From positions 1 to 23,375 of the forward strand of contig JAOAES010000167.1 in assembly GCA_026416655.1 (NCBI GenBank): a stretch of DNA of 23,375 bases. Reading direction: 5' to 3'. Position numbers and translations under genes: made by a program. Positions 1 through 7,066 of this stretch are shown in pieces. A model generated the notes under the pieces. The model did no database searches. It worked only from the letters and a program-made list of their open reading frames with translations, and had not been told where the DNA came from. The DNA comes from Fimbriimonadales bacterium (GTDB taxonomy: Bacteria; Armatimonadota; Fimbriimonadia; Fimbriimonadales; GBS-DC). How positions within the stretch are numbered: position 1 is the stretch's first letter; every line of letters begins with the position of its first letter.

Positions 1-257
1 CTACTCGGTGTTCGGTTGAACAGGATATTCAGCTCGCTGATGAACTGATCGGGAGCGCTGGGATTCGGCAAGTGATTCAGCGTAATCTGCACGCCGCCGC
101 TAATGTCATGCATGGTCATCGTCGCCCACGGCGCGGAGCCAGCAGGCGTCCCGCCGGAGTGGACGGTGTTGAACACAAAGGTGATCGTCGCGTGCGCATT
201 CGCCGCGAACATGCATGCGACAAGACAGCCCAAAAGCAAGGTGTTTTTACGTTTCAT
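1..257 (-). CDS. Secreted protein of unknown function, N-terminal part (runs off left edge)
   Basis: The frame opens with ATG at 257 on the minus strand and stays open for 85 codons to the window edge, so the C-terminus is missing. AGGAGG lies 5 nt ahead of the ATG. Residues 1-23 (MKRKNTLLLGCLVACMFAANAHA) form a classical signal peptide with an AHA cleavage site. The mature part is rich in Thr, Gly, Ser and Asn and carries SAPWATMTMHDISGGVQITL, followed by a segment ending ISELNILFN. This pattern resembles the start of many secreted beta-rich proteins, including PEP-CTERM-anchored ones, but the anchor, if any, would lie outside the window. Family is inferred from composition only; the existence of the gene is well supported by SD, start and signal peptide. 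Confidence 0.72.
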   Translation of the reverse strand, partial: MKRKNTLLLGCLVACMFAANAHATITFVFNTVHSGGTPAGSAPWATMTMHDISGGVQITLNHLPNPSAPDQFISELNILFNRTPS

Positions 258-278
258 GGCAGCCTCCTGTGTTGTTTT

Positions 279-329
279 GGATTTCGGTTGCTTCGATCTT
301 CGTCTGTATTGGGGTTTCCCCGAAAATCC
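279..329 (-). other. Possible structured 5' leader of the secreted-protein gene
   Basis: In the 5' leader of the gene starting at 257, GGATTTC (279-285) can pair with GAAAATCC (322-329, one bulged A). The helix encloses a perfect GGGG-TTT-CCCC hairpin (311-321). I recognise no riboswitch family here, and the inner and outer helices compete for one base. It may simply be leader secondary structure. Confidence 0.2.
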
Positions 330-363
330 AATAATTAGGACTCAAAAAACTCTTGAAAGCGGA

Positions 364-559
364 CACCTGTAGGGGCGTAAGAGACTGTTTAATACCGATC
401 GGGGTTTCAAATGCCCTACGGCTGAAGCCGTTGCTGTGCAAACGAAGCCCGCCTACGCGGGCTATAGCCGACGGAGGTCGGCTTCGTCTGCACAGCAACG
501 GCTTCAGCCGTCAAAAACGCCAACCCGACTTCTTAACAGCCTCTAAGACTCTACAGGGG
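364..559. repeat. MITE-like palindromic repeat element with cloverleaf folding potential
   Basis: The core is a 31-bp inverted repeat, 419-449 against 480-510, with one mismatch (arms begin CGGCTGAAGCCGTTGCTGTG). Between the arms lie two further small hairpins: GCCCGC-CTAC-GCGGGC (446-461) and AGCCGAC-GGAG-GTCGGCT (about 465-482). A single strand can therefore fold into a long stem capped by two short stems. Weaker outer homology extends the symmetry: CCTGTAG at 366-372 against CTACAGG at 551-557, and GAGACTGTT at 381-389 against AACAGCCTC at 535-543. There is no open reading frame of note and no transposase nearby. It fills the gap between the left-edge gene and the aroE stop. Similar GAAGCC/CGCGGGC palindromes recur as interspersed repeats in many GC-rich genomes; mobility is inferred. 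Confidence 0.75.
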
Positions 560-596
560 TTAACGGACCAAAGCGCAGGGGGAGGATTAAGAGCCG

Positions 597-1451
597 TCAA
601 TCGCTTATCCTGAGCGACTGGCGCATCACCTCGACGGGCGCGGGCAGCCCCGTCCATCGCTCGAACGCCAGCGCGCCTTGATGGACGAGCATGCCCAGCC
701 CGTCGACGGTCTTCAGCCGGCGCGCCGCCGCTTCGCGAAGCAGGCGGGTCTGCAGCGGGCGATAGACCAGGTCGCAAACCCATGTGGAGTCGGGCACGCC
801 GCGCCAATCGATGGGGGGCGTTGAGTCGATATCGGGGGACATCCCCAGCGCGGTGCAGTTGACCAGTCCGTTCACGGACGGCAGAACCTCGCGTAGCGAT
901 TCGCGCGTCAGTTCGGTCGTTTGAGCTTCGAAGGTGTCCGCCAGCGCGATGGCGCGTTCAGGCGTGCGGTTGGCGATTATTAGCCTGCATCCTGCTTTGG
1001 AGAGGGCATACGCTACTGCCCGCGCTGCGCCCCCTGCTCCCAGAATCAGCACGGTCTGTCCTGCAGGTTCTATGCCCGCCTCGCGCAACGCCCGCAGAAA
1101 ACCTTCGGCGTCGGTGTTGTCGCCGATGAGCCGACCGCCGTCCCAAAAGAGCGTGTTCACCGCGCCAATCTGCAGTGCGGCGTCAGTTAGCCCGTCCAGC
1201 AGGGGCATCACCGATTCCTTGTGGGGGATAGTCAGGTTCAGCCCGCGCACGCCCAAGCCCCGCATGCCCCTAATCGCGTCGGGCAATCGGTCAGGCGGAA
1301 CCTCAAACGCCAGATAGACCCAGTTCAGCCCCATCGCCCGAAACGCCGCGTTCTGCATCGCGGGCGAGAGCGAATGACGCACCGGGTAGCCCAGCACGCC
1401 TGCAAGTTGTGTGGAAGCGTCCAGCAACAGGTTCGAATCGGGTTTCGGCAC
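597..1451 (-). CDS. aroE: Shikimate dehydrogenase (NADP+)
   Basis: Reduces 3-dehydroshikimate to shikimate with NADPH in the cytoplasmic shikimate pathway to chorismate and aromatic amino acids. The 284-aa protein has normal family length. Visible landmarks are SLSP (residues 27-30, shikimate binding), NLTIPHK with catalytic Lys78, NTDAEG with Asp114, the GAGGAARA dinucleotide loop (138-145), the NRT NADP-preference signature (161-163) and GLGMLVHQGA near the C-terminus. The start is GTG at 1451; no upstream ATG exists in frame and there is no Shine-Dalgarno sequence. Instead TACACT (1458-1463, minus) sits 6 nt before GTG, suggesting a leaderless transcript. It is divergent from the FadN-like gene and no other aro gene is in view. 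Confidence 0.96.
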   Translation of the reverse strand: MPKPDSNLLLDASTQLAGVLGYPVRHSLSPAMQNAAFRAMGLNWVYLAFEVPPDRLPDAIRGMRGLGVRGLNLTIPHKESVMPLLDGLTDAALQIGAVNTLFWDGGRLIGDNTDAEGFLRALREAGIEPAGQTVLILGAGGAARAVAYALSKAGCRLIIANRTPERAIALADTFEAQTTELTRESLREVLPSVNGLVNCTALGMSPDIDSTPPIDWRGVPDSTWVCDLVYRPLQTRLLREAAARRLKTVDGLGMLVHQGALAFERWTGLPAPVEVMRQSLRISD

Positions 1452-1457
1452 GGCAGG

Positions 1458-1463
1458 AGTGTA
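1458..1463 (-). promoter_or_regulatory. -10-like box directly ahead of aroE start
   Basis: TACACT on the minus strand ends 6 nt before the aroE GTG. TTGGGG (1481-1486, minus) stands 17 nt upstream as a partial -35. Transcription would begin at or beside the start codon. Confidence 0.5.
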
Positions 1464-1473
1464 CCCTGCGAGG

Positions 1474-1479
1474 TATAAT
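1474..1479 (+). promoter_or_regulatory. -10 box for the FadN-like gene
   Basis: Perfect TATAAT lies 67 nt before the ATG at 1547. No good -35 hexamer is seen at 16-18 nt. The box overlaps the aroE promoter region on the other strand, so the two divergent promoters are intertwined. Confidence 0.45.
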
Positions 1480-1546
1480 CCCCCAACCTGCAGGAGTTTT
1501 AACCGCCGAGTCGAAAATCGACGGTGTACTAAGGAGGCAAATATCG

Positions 1547-3889
1547 ATGCTGAACGAACACACCACCACAGGCAGAGCCGCCGTGCTGGGCGCGGGCACG
1601 ATGGGTGCCCAAATCGCCGCGCACCTTGCCAATGTCGGCTGGCATGTGCTACTGTTAGACCTAACGCCTGACCACGCCAAGCAGGGCTTGGAACGCGTGA
1701 GCAAGCTCAAGCCTGCGCCGTTCTATCTGCCCGAACTGGCGAGCCGCATCGAAATCGGCGGCTTCGAGACCGACCTGCCGCGCCTGAAAGAGGCGGACTG
1801 GGTCATCGAAGCCGTTGTGGAGAAGCCCGACATCAAGCGCGAGCTGTGGACGCGCGTGCAAAACTATGTGAACGACCGCGCCGTGCTGTCCACTAACACG
1901 AGTGGGCTGTCTATCCACGAGATGAGCGACGACTGCCGCGACGATATCAAACGGCGATTTCTGGGCACGCACTTTTTCAACCCGCCGCGCTACCTGAAAC
2001 TGCTGGAGATTATCCCGCGCCGCGAGACCGACCCCGACATCGTGGAGGGCGTCGCGCGGTTCGCCGAGCGCGTGCTGGGCAAGCGCGTGGTGATTGCCCG
2101 CGACACGCCGGGCTTCATCGCCAACCGACTGGGCACGCACTCGATGATGATTGCCTTCCCGCTGATGCAGGAGTTCGGCATGACCATCGAGGAGGTGGAC
2201 GCGCTCACGGGTCCGCTGATTGGCAACCCGCGCAGCGCGACTTTCCGGCTGGCGGACATCGTGGGGCTGGATGTGATGGCGAGTGTGGCGGGCAACCTGC
2301 ACGAACGCCTTGAAACAGAAGAAGAGAAACGCACCTTCGCCCTGCCCGAAGTGGCGCAGCGCATGCTCGCCGACGGCAGGCTGGGCGAGAAGACCGGCGC
2401 AGGCTTCTACCGCCGCCAGAAGGACGGCAGCATCGAGGCGTTAGATTTGAATACCTACGAGTATCGCCCGCGCCAGAAGGCGAAGTTCCCCCATCTGGAG
2501 CCGTTCGAAAAGCTCCCGCTGGAAGAGCGACTACGCGCTTTAGTCAATCACGACAGCCGCGAGGGGCGGTTCCTGTGGAAACTGCATGCCGAAACCCTGC
2601 GCTACACCGCGCAGCACGCCCCCAGCCTCGCCGACGACCCCATCGCAATCGACCACGCCATCAAATGGGGCTTCAACCGCGAGCTGGGTCCGTTCCAGAC
2701 CTGGGACGCGCTGGGCGTGCGCGAGACCGCCGAACGCATGGAGCGCGAGGGCATGCCCGTTCCCGAACTCATTCAGAACCTGCTGCGCTTCGGGCGCAAG
2801 GCGTTCTACGAGACCGCCGATACGGGCGATACAACCGTCTATGTGTGGCTGGGCGCAGGGCAGGTCGCCCCGTACCGCCCTGACCCGGAGTTCCTCACGC
2901 CCATCAACATGGCGCGCCACTGTCCTGAAGTGGAGCGCAACGCCGACGCCTCGATTTACGATCTGGGCGACGGTGTGTTCAGCGTCGGGATTCACAGCAA
3001 GATGAATGTGCTGGGTCCGGGCGTGATGGAGATGCTCTACAAGGGCGTGGAGCGCGCCGAGCGCGAGGGCGTCGGGCTGGTCGTCACGGGAATCGGCGAG
3101 CATTTCTCGGTCGGCTTCAACCTGCAGCTCTTTTTGATGATGATTGGCACGGGCGACTTCGACGAGCTGCTGATGGGCGGCAAGGCGTTTCAGGACTCGC
3201 TGTTGCGCCTGCGCCATGCGAAAGTGCCCATCGCGGCGGCGACTTTCGGCTACACGCTGGGCGGCGCGTGCGAGCTGGCGATGCACTGCGACCGCGTGGT
3301 AGCGAGCGCGGAGACCTACATCGGCTTGCCCGAGGTGGGCGTGGGCATCATCCCCGCGGGTGGCGGCACCTCCACGATGCTCTATCGCGCCCTAAGTAGC
3401 CTGCCTCCGAACGCCGACCCGTACCCTGCCATCCGCCGCGTGATGGAGCTGCTCGGCTTCGGCAAGGTGGCGACCAGCGCGCTGGAAGGCATGCAGTACG
3501 GCTTCCTGCGCGAGGGCGTAGACATCATCTCGGTGAACCCCGACCGCATCCTGTGGCTGGCGAAGCAGGAGGTGCTGCGCCTTGCTGAGCAGGGCTACAC
3601 CCCGCCCGAAGAGCCGAAGGTGATGGCGTACGGCAACGCCGTGCTGACCCGCCTGCTCATCGAGCTGCACAACCTGAAGCGGGGCAACTTCATCACCGAG
3701 CATGACTTCACCGTCGCCTCGCAGATTGCCTATGTGCTGGCGGGCGGCGACCTGAGCCAGCCCACCGAGATGCCCCTCTCCTACTTCTACAATCTGGAGA
3801 TTCAGGTCGTGGGCTACCTGGCGCAGCAGCCCAAGACCTGGGATCGCATGCGCCACATGCTGGAGACGGGCAAGCCGCTGCGGAACTGA
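1547..3889 (+). CDS. fadN: 3-hydroxyacyl-CoA dehydrogenase / enoyl-CoA hydratase, FadN type
   Basis: Predicted beta-oxidation enzyme of 780 aa, close to Bacillus FadN length. The N-terminal NAD-binding domain has GAGTMGAQIA (residues 15-24), an acidic strand end (LLLD) and catalytic His142 in FLGTHFFNPPRYLKLLEI; the C-terminal helical dehydrogenase domain contains DTPGFIANRL (187-195). A crotonase-fold domain fills about 465-700, with GEHFSVGFN (oxyanion region) and Glu576 (GGACELAM) and Glu596 (GLPEVGVGIIP) at the usual hydratase glutamates. Domain order (dehydrogenase then crotonase) is that of FadN, the reverse of E. coli FadB. The start is ATG 1547 with AAGGAGG 9 nt upstream; the frame stays open upstream but lacks an SD there. 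No thiolase or acyl-CoA dehydrogenase is adjacent. Confidence 0.92.
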   Translation: MLNEHTTTGRAAVLGAGTMGAQIAAHLANVGWHVLLLDLTPDHAKQGLERVSKLKPAPFYLPELASRIEIGGFETDLPRLKEADWVIEAVVEKPDIKRELWTRVQNYVNDRAVLSTNTSGLSIHEMSDDCRDDIKRRFLGTHFFNPPRYLKLLEIIPRRETDPDIVEGVARFAERVLGKRVVIARDTPGFIANRLGTHSMMIAFPLMQEFGMTIEEVDALTGPLIGNPRSATFRLADIVGLDVMASVAGNLHERLETEEEKRTFALPEVAQRMLADGRLGEKTGAGFYRRQKDGSIEALDLNTYEYRPRQKAKFPHLEPFEKLPLEERLRALVNHDSREGRFLWKLHAETLRYTAQHAPSLADDPIAIDHAIKWGFNRELGPFQTWDALGVRETAERMEREGMPVPELIQNLLRFGRKAFYETADTGDTTVYVWLGAGQVAPYRPDPEFLTPINMARHCPEVERNADASIYDLGDGVFSVGIHSKMNVLGPGVMEMLYKGVERAEREGVGLVVTGIGEHFSVGFNLQLFLMMIGTGDFDELLMGGKAFQDSLLRLRHAKVPIAAATFGYTLGGACELAMHCDRVVASAETYIGLPEVGVGIIPAGGGTSTMLYRALSSLPPNADPYPAIRRVMELLGFGKVATSALEGMQYGFLREGVDIISVNPDRILWLAKQEVLRLAEQGYTPPEEPKVMAYGNAVLTRLLIELHNLKRGNFITEHDFTVASQIAYVLAGGDLSQPTEMPLSYFYNLEIQVVGYLAQQPKTWDRMRHMLETGKPLRN

Positions 3890-3899
3890 GTACCCTGCT

Positions 3900-3926
3900 C
3901 CCCTCTCCCGTGGCATGGGGGAGGGG
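3900..3926. repeat. C-rich palindromic hairpin between convergent genes
   Basis: CCCCTCTCCC (3900-3909) pairs over ten positions (one G-U) with GGGGGAGGGG (3917-3926) across a 7-nt loop. It lies 10 nt after the FadN-like stop and before the convergent hydrolase stop. There is no T-run, so it is more likely a dispersed repeat, perhaps acting as a bidirectional barrier. It resembles the CCCTCTCCCAC repeat found inside the TolC-like gene. Confidence 0.55.
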
Positions 3927-3953
3927 AAGCAACGGGAGTCGTGCTAACCGCGA

Positions 3954-4694
3954 TTATGCCCTGAGCCATTCGACGGTCTGCGCGATAAGGGCGCGTTCGG
4001 CTTCGGGCTGAGTGAAGGTGTGGTCTGCGCCGTCGAGGAGGCGGAACTCGAATCGCGCGGCGTTGATGAACGCTCGTTCGTAGGCGCGTCCCTCGTCGGG
4101 CGGGACTGCCTCATCCGCCGAGCCGTGTAAAACCAGCACGCTTCCCTTGTAAGCGCGCACACTCTCGAGCGGTTTGAGTTCGGGCAGCTCTCGATAAAAG
4201 TTTACGCCCACCAGAAAGCCGCCGCGATTTTGGGGTTTATCGGGAACGCCTGTGGGCGGCATCCAGCGCATCGGGTTCGACACAGGCGCCCACAGCACGA
4301 GCGTTTTGACCGCGCCCGCACGGGGCAGGGACAGCGCGACCACGCAGCCGCCTAATGAGAACCCCACCATCGCGACGCGATTGCCATCCACGCGCGGCTG
4401 CTCGCGCAGAAAGTTCAGGGCGTTCAGCGCGTCTTCCACCTCGCCACGAATGGTCATTTCCTCAAATAGCCCCTCACTATCGCCCGAACCGAGAAAGTCG
4501 AAGCGCAGCACTGCCATCCCCTCTTGTGCAAGTCGCCGCGCCGTATGCACAAACAGGCGGTGGCTCTCCGCTTTATGCCCGGTGAACCCGTGACACATCA
4601 ACACGGCAGGCGCGCGCCCGCGCCCATCGGGCAGGTGCAACACCGCCGCCATCCGCTTGCCCCGACTGGGAACCCACAACAGTTGCTCGTCCAT
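3954..4694 (-). CDS. Alpha/beta hydrolase (esterase/acylglycerol lipase-like)
   Basis: A 246-aa serine hydrolase with the complete fold. It has CHGFTGHK (oxyanion region, 34-41), FDFLGSGDSEG (65-75), the nucleophile elbow GFSLGG with Ser113, acid Asp194 in HGSADEAVP and base His225 in DGADHTF. There is no signal peptide, so it is probably cytoplasmic. The closest recognised groups are the Est1E/cinnamoyl-ester esterase and monoacylglycerol lipase-like hydrolases; the substrate cannot be read from sequence. The start is ATG 4694. No SD is at a usable distance (GGTGAGG is about 16 nt away), while a TATTGT box lies 10 nt before ATG, so a very short leader is possible. It is convergent with the FadN-like gene. 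Confidence 0.88.
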   Translation of the reverse strand: MDEQLLWVPSRGKRMAAVLHLPDGRGRAPAVLMCHGFTGHKAESHRLFVHTARRLAQEGMAVLRFDFLGSGDSEGLFEEMTIRGEVEDALNALNFLREQPRVDGNRVAMVGFSLGGCVVALSLPRAGAVKTLVLWAPVSNPMRWMPPTGVPDKPQNRGGFLVGVNFYRELPELKPLESVRAYKGSVLVLHGSADEAVPPDEGRAYERAFINAARFEFRLLDGADHTFTQPEAERALIAQTVEWLRA

Positions 4695-4739
4695 AGCGGC
4701 TATAACAATACCTCACCGAACAATTACTGAACCATAGCG

Positions 4740-4745
4740 TATAAT
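4740..4745 (+). promoter_or_regulatory. -10 box for the secreted protein at 4800
   Basis: Perfect TATAAT lies 54 nt before the ATG at 4800. CGAACA (4717-4722) is a weak -35 at 17 nt. Confidence 0.45.
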
Positions 4746-4799
4746 TAGGCGGCAGAGAGCGTAGGCTTTCTGACTAATTCACTGAAGGAGGTATATGCG

Positions 4800-5318
4800 A
4801 TGAAGCATAAACTGTTGTGGCTTGGCGCCATCGGCGCAGTCGCGGTACTGGCGTACGCGCAGACGGCGACTTTGCGGGGAGCGGCAGGGCAAGGTTTGGC
4901 GGCTGGACCTGATGCGGAGCGACCGAACGCTCAGTTCCGTTTCGCTGTTAAGGAACTGACGTTCAATAACCAGTCGCGTCTGAGCGGCGGCTTCGAGATC
5001 GAAGTGCGCGGGGAAAACGGCGTTGCCGTTGTCCATATGCCCGAAGTGGGACGCCTCGCGGTCGATGCGGAGAACAAAGTCGCCGAGTTCGCGGGGCGTG
5101 GCTGGCTTACGGTGCGCACCCGTCAGGGCGTTCGCCGCACGCAGGGCATCGTGTTCGTGCGTGCTGCGGACAATCGCGCGCCTGACAGCACCAGCGGTGA
5201 TCCCGATACGATTGGCGTTGCCTTCCGCACGGCGCCCGACGCCGACCCGGCGTTTGCCTATCGCGGCGCGGTCGTGCGTGGCGACATCCGCGTGTTCGAG
5301 GAAACTCGTTCCCGCTGA
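4800..5318 (+). CDS. Secreted beta-rich protein, post-COAP-1-like
   Basis: A 172-aa protein with AAGGAGG upstream of ATG 4800 and a clean signal peptide (residues 1-20, cleavage after AYA). The mature chain has alternating short hydrophobic strands. The C-terminal half reads as a beta-sandwich repeat: a FRFAV segment, GRLAVDAENKVAEFAGRGWLTV, DPDTIGVAFRT, then AYRGAVVRGDIRVFE. The closing pattern resembles the post-COAP-1 type domain found in secreted bacterial proteins (recalled resemblance, not a searched match). It stands alone between a promoter and a good terminator, so it is a monocistronic exported or periplasmic protein of unknown role. There are no cysteines. Confidence 0.75.
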   Translation: MKHKLLWLGAIGAVAVLAYAQTATLRGAAGQGLAAGPDAERPNAQFRFAVKELTFNNQSRLSGGFEIEVRGENGVAVVHMPEVGRLAVDAENKVAEFAGRGWLTVRTRQGVRRTQGIVFVRAADNRAPDSTSGDPDTIGVAFRTAPDADPAFAYRGAVVRGDIRVFEETRSR

Positions 5319-5342
5319 AGAGTGGCTTCAAGGCACTTTCCA

Positions 5343-5377
5343 CCCCTGTTCTCTGTTGAGAGGGCAGGGGCTTTTTA
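5343..5377 (+). terminator. Intrinsic terminator of the secreted-protein gene
   Basis: CCCCTG (5343-5348) pairs with CAGGGG (5365-5370), with an inner TCTC/GAGA helix over a TGTT loop, followed by C and five T. It lies 25 nt after the stop at 5318. Confidence 0.8.
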
Positions 5378-5384
5378 ATTGGGG

Positions 5385-5414
5385 CAGCGCCGGGAGTGGG
5401 CGTTCCCGGCGCTG
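5385..5414. repeat. Perfect 11-bp hairpin
   Basis: CAGCGCCGGGA (5385-5395) pairs perfectly with TCCCGGCGCTG (5404-5414) across 8 nt. It follows the terminator directly but has no T-run. It may be a backup terminator stem or an interspersed palindrome. Confidence 0.5.
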
Positions 5415-5440
5415 TGGTGTAGGGCGCGTGCGTGGGAGGG

Positions 5441-5668
5441 ATGAAAACGTTAGTCGCGATGAGCCTGCTGGAGGCGCTGGGCGAATCGACGCCCCGCATC
5501 GTCGATTCGCACCAGCGACTCGTTCAGCGCGACTTGCGCCCCGCATCGCAAATCGCGCTCTGCAGGAGGAGGTACAGGCATGCAAAACCTCACCAACCCC
5601 AACCCCGCTCGCGCGGCTTCTGCCAGACGCTTTTCATGCGGCATCGTCCCAATCCTCTGACCCCTTAG
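5441..5668 (+). CDS. Doubtful small ORF with good SD
   Basis: ATG 5441 is preceded by GGGAGGG and opens a 75-codon frame. The first 40 or so residues (MKTLVAMSLLEALGESTPRI onward) look protein-like with G/C-rich third positions, but the tail (RRRYRHAKPHQPQPRSRG) does not. It could be a short gene, a frameshifted remnant or chance. A nested 26-aa frame, ATG 5580 to stop 5660, has an excellent SD (AGGAGGAGG, 5564-5572) but no recognisable product. Both compete with the minus-strand frame at 5450-5641. Confidence 0.2.
   Translation: MKTLVAMSLLEALGESTPRIVDSHQRLVQRDLRPASQIALCRRRYRHAKPHQPQPRSRGFCQTLFMRHRPNPLTP
5450..5641 (-). CDS. Doubtful small ORF downstream of the zinc-ribbon-like gene
   Basis: A minus-strand frame from ATG 5641 gives 63 residues ending ALNESLVRIDDAGRRFAQRL then QQAHRD, which looks like a natural amphipathic helix. 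A start at 5578 (MPVPPPAERDL, GGTGAGG 6 nt upstream) is also possible. The ATG at 5641 overlaps the end of the small Cys-rich gene, which would fit translational coupling. No family is recognised. It is antisense to the plus-strand frame in the same place and at most one is likely real. Confidence 0.3.
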   Translation of the reverse strand, partial: PHEKRLAEAARAGLGLVRFCMPVPPPAERDLRCGAQVALNESLVRIDDAGRRFAQRLQQAHRD

Positions 5669-5855
5669 ACAGTTCGACCCGCTTCGCAGGTTCCGCAGAC
5701 CCGTAGTCCCAGTTGTCGCAATCCAGCCTTCGGCAGTAGAGCATCCGCTGCACCCGCCCATCCGCCATCTCCACATCGGCGATGTCGGCGAAACGACATC
5801 GCGTGCAGAGTTCCGGCTCCAGCAATCGTACGACCTTCAACTCACGCCTTGACAT
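5634..5855 (-). CDS. Small Cys-rich, zinc-ribbon-like protein
   Basis: A 73-aa protein from ATG 5855. GAGGGA lies 6 nt upstream and TACACT 13 nt upstream. Four cysteines stand in two pairs: ELCTRCRF (CxxC) and LYCRRLDCDNW (CxxxxC), a spacing compatible with one Zn site, though not a family I can name. The C-terminus is acidic (GSEDWDDAA). An upstream in-frame ATG (5903) would add 16 residues but has no SD. The gene stands between the doubtful ORFs and PII, separated from PII by about 126 bp and so probably independent. Function is unknown; the Cys pattern is the only solid clue. Confidence 0.6.
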   Translation of the reverse strand: MSRRELKVVRLLEPELCTRCRFADIADVEMADGRVQRMLYCRRLDCDNWDYGSAEPAKRVELSKGSEDWDDAA

Positions 5856-5868
5856 GGTCGTCCCTCGT

Positions 5869-5874
5869 AGTGTA
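5869..5874 (-). promoter_or_regulatory. -10-like box of the zinc-ribbon-like gene
   Basis: TACACT on the minus strand, 13 nt before the ATG at 5855. This would give a leader of only a few nucleotides, though an SD-like GAGGGA is present. Confidence 0.35.
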
Positions 5875-5981
5875 ATTTCGGAAGGCGTTGCCCACCGAAG
5901 CAATTATCGGCTATTGGACAGCGAGAATGCAGGGGTGGGTTCCGTGTAGAATTGCGAGTTTTTGTTCGTGGGGTAAGCAAG

Positions 5982-6320
5982 CTACAGCGCCGCCTCGCCG
6001 CGTTCGCCCGTGCGGATGCGGACAACCTCTTCCACTTCACTGATGAATATCTTCCCGTCGCCGATTTCGCCCGTTTGCGCCGCCTCGATAATCGCACCGA
6101 TAATCTCTTCTACACGCTCGTCCGGCGCGACCACCTCGATCTTTATCTTGGGCAACAGGTTCGTGGTGTAGGTACTGCCCCGATACTTTTCGGTATGCCC
6201 CTGTTGCCGCCCGAATCCGCGCACATCGGTAATCGTCATGCCGAAGACGCCGATGTCGTTCAACGCTTCCTTGACCGCCTCGAATCGGATAGGGCGGATG
6301 ATTGCCTCGATGCGTTTCAT
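5982..6320 (-). CDS. glnB: Nitrogen regulatory protein PII
   Basis: A trimeric 2-oxoglutarate/ATP/ADP sensor that binds and controls nitrogen-metabolism targets. The 112-aa length is exactly typical. Signatures: the T-loop GRQQGHTEKYRGSTY with Tyr51, the uridylylation-site tyrosine, PKIKIEVV after the T-loop, the B-loop TGEIGDGKIF with Lys90, and the C-loop RIRTGERGEAAL. All ligand residues appear intact. GlnB and GlnK cannot be separated here. No amtB or glnA is adjacent, which is unusual. The start ATG 6320 overlaps the stop of the upstream gene (ATGA), so it is the last gene of a three-gene operon with a phosphodiesterase-like and a 3D-domain protein. Confidence 0.95.
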   Translation of the reverse strand: MKRIEAIIRPIRFEAVKEALNDIGVFGMTITDVRGFGRQQGHTEKYRGSTYTTNLLPKIKIEVVAPDERVEEIIGAIIEAAQTGEIGDGKIFISEVEEVVRIRTGERGEAAL

Positions 6321-7066
6321 CGTCGCTGCGCTTTCAGTTTACCCCACATGAAGTCGCGCAGTTCAAAAGGCGCATCGGTTCCGATGAGGTCGATGCCCGC
6401 GTCCCACAGCACTTCCCACACTGCCGGTAGGTCGGCGGTCGCCCAGAAGCGCAGTTTATAGCTCTTTGCATGGGCTTGCTGGGCGAGCTGACGCAGTCGG
6501 GCTTGTTCCTCTTCGGGGAATGCACCGCGCCCGTTCCAGCGGAACAGGCGAACCCAGTTGTCGCTGACCCACGGCATCAGCGTGGGCGGCGCGTTGCCGC
6601 TCAGGTCGCCCAGCCTGCCGTCATAGCCCACAAACCGCACCCGCTCACGCTGGAGCTGCTCCAGCGAGACTCGATTGCCCGAAAGCACTGCTTGCACGGC
6701 GCGCTCCACTTTGCGCTCGCCCTCGAAGCGCGTGAACAGGTCGTCGTATTGCGCCAGCACTTTATGGAGGGCGGCATAGGTAGACTGGGCATCGCTTTTG
6801 ACGTCGATAAGCAGGTAGAAATGGGGCGCGTCAGGGTAGATTTTGCCTCGATGCTGTTTCGCGCGCGCTCGCAACGGTGCCAAGTAGAGCGACTCCAGCG
6901 TGCGGTCGGGACGCAGCTCGTGGGGATCGTGTCCCACGAGCAGTTGACCGTCCACCAGAAAGATGTCCGCCTCCACGCTGCAGAACCCGCACTCCAGCGC
7001 GTCTTGCAGGGGGCGCTTGCGCCAGTAGTCGTTATGCGAGTGCGCGCGGGGCAGTACCGTCGTCAT
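6317..7066 (-). CDS. GDPD/PI-PLC-superfamily phosphodiesterase-like protein (AIM6-like)
   Basis: A 249-aa TIM-barrel phosphodiesterase-like protein. The N-terminus AHSHNDYWRKRPLQDALECG is the hallmark of the uncharacterised AIM6-like branch of the GDPD/PLC superfamily. It is followed by VEADIFLVDGQLLVGHD, giving His9/His11, Glu32, Asp34 and His46 as likely metal and acid-base residues. LIDVKSD and a late GIDLIGTDAPF complete the barrel pattern. There is no signal peptide, so it is probably cytoplasmic. The substrate is unknown; phosphodiester head groups are the superfamily norm. Both ends overlap neighbours by 4 nt (7063-7066 and 6317-6320), implying one mRNA with coupled translation. Confidence 0.82.
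   Translation of the reverse strand: MTTVLPRAHSHNDYWRKRPLQDALECGFCSVEADIFLVDGQLLVGHDPHELRPDRTLESLYLAPLRARAKQHRGKIYPDAPHFYLLIDVKSDAQSTYAALHKVLAQYDDLFTRFEGERKVERAVQAVLSGNRVSLEQLQRERVRFVGYDGRLGDLSGNAPPTLMPWVSDNWVRLFRWNGRGAFPEEEQARLRQLAQQAHAKSYKLRFWATADLPAVWEVLWDAGIDLIGTDAPFELRDFMWGKLKAQRR

Noticed and set aside
279..329. Known riboswitch (e.g. c-di-GMP-I) before the left-edge gene
   Set aside because: None of the conserved aptamer bases or the tetraloop-receptor arrangement is visible; only a simple helix with an inner GGGG/CCCC hairpin.
1409..1546. N-terminal extension of the FadN-like protein
   Set aside because: The extension overlaps aroE and the promoter region; ATG 1547 has AAGGAGG and precedes the Rossmann motif at the usual distance.
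2540..3286. Long minus-strand ORF (248 aa)
   Set aside because: Antisense to the FadN-like gene; low-complexity His/Arg/Ala-rich product typical of a GC-rich shadow frame.
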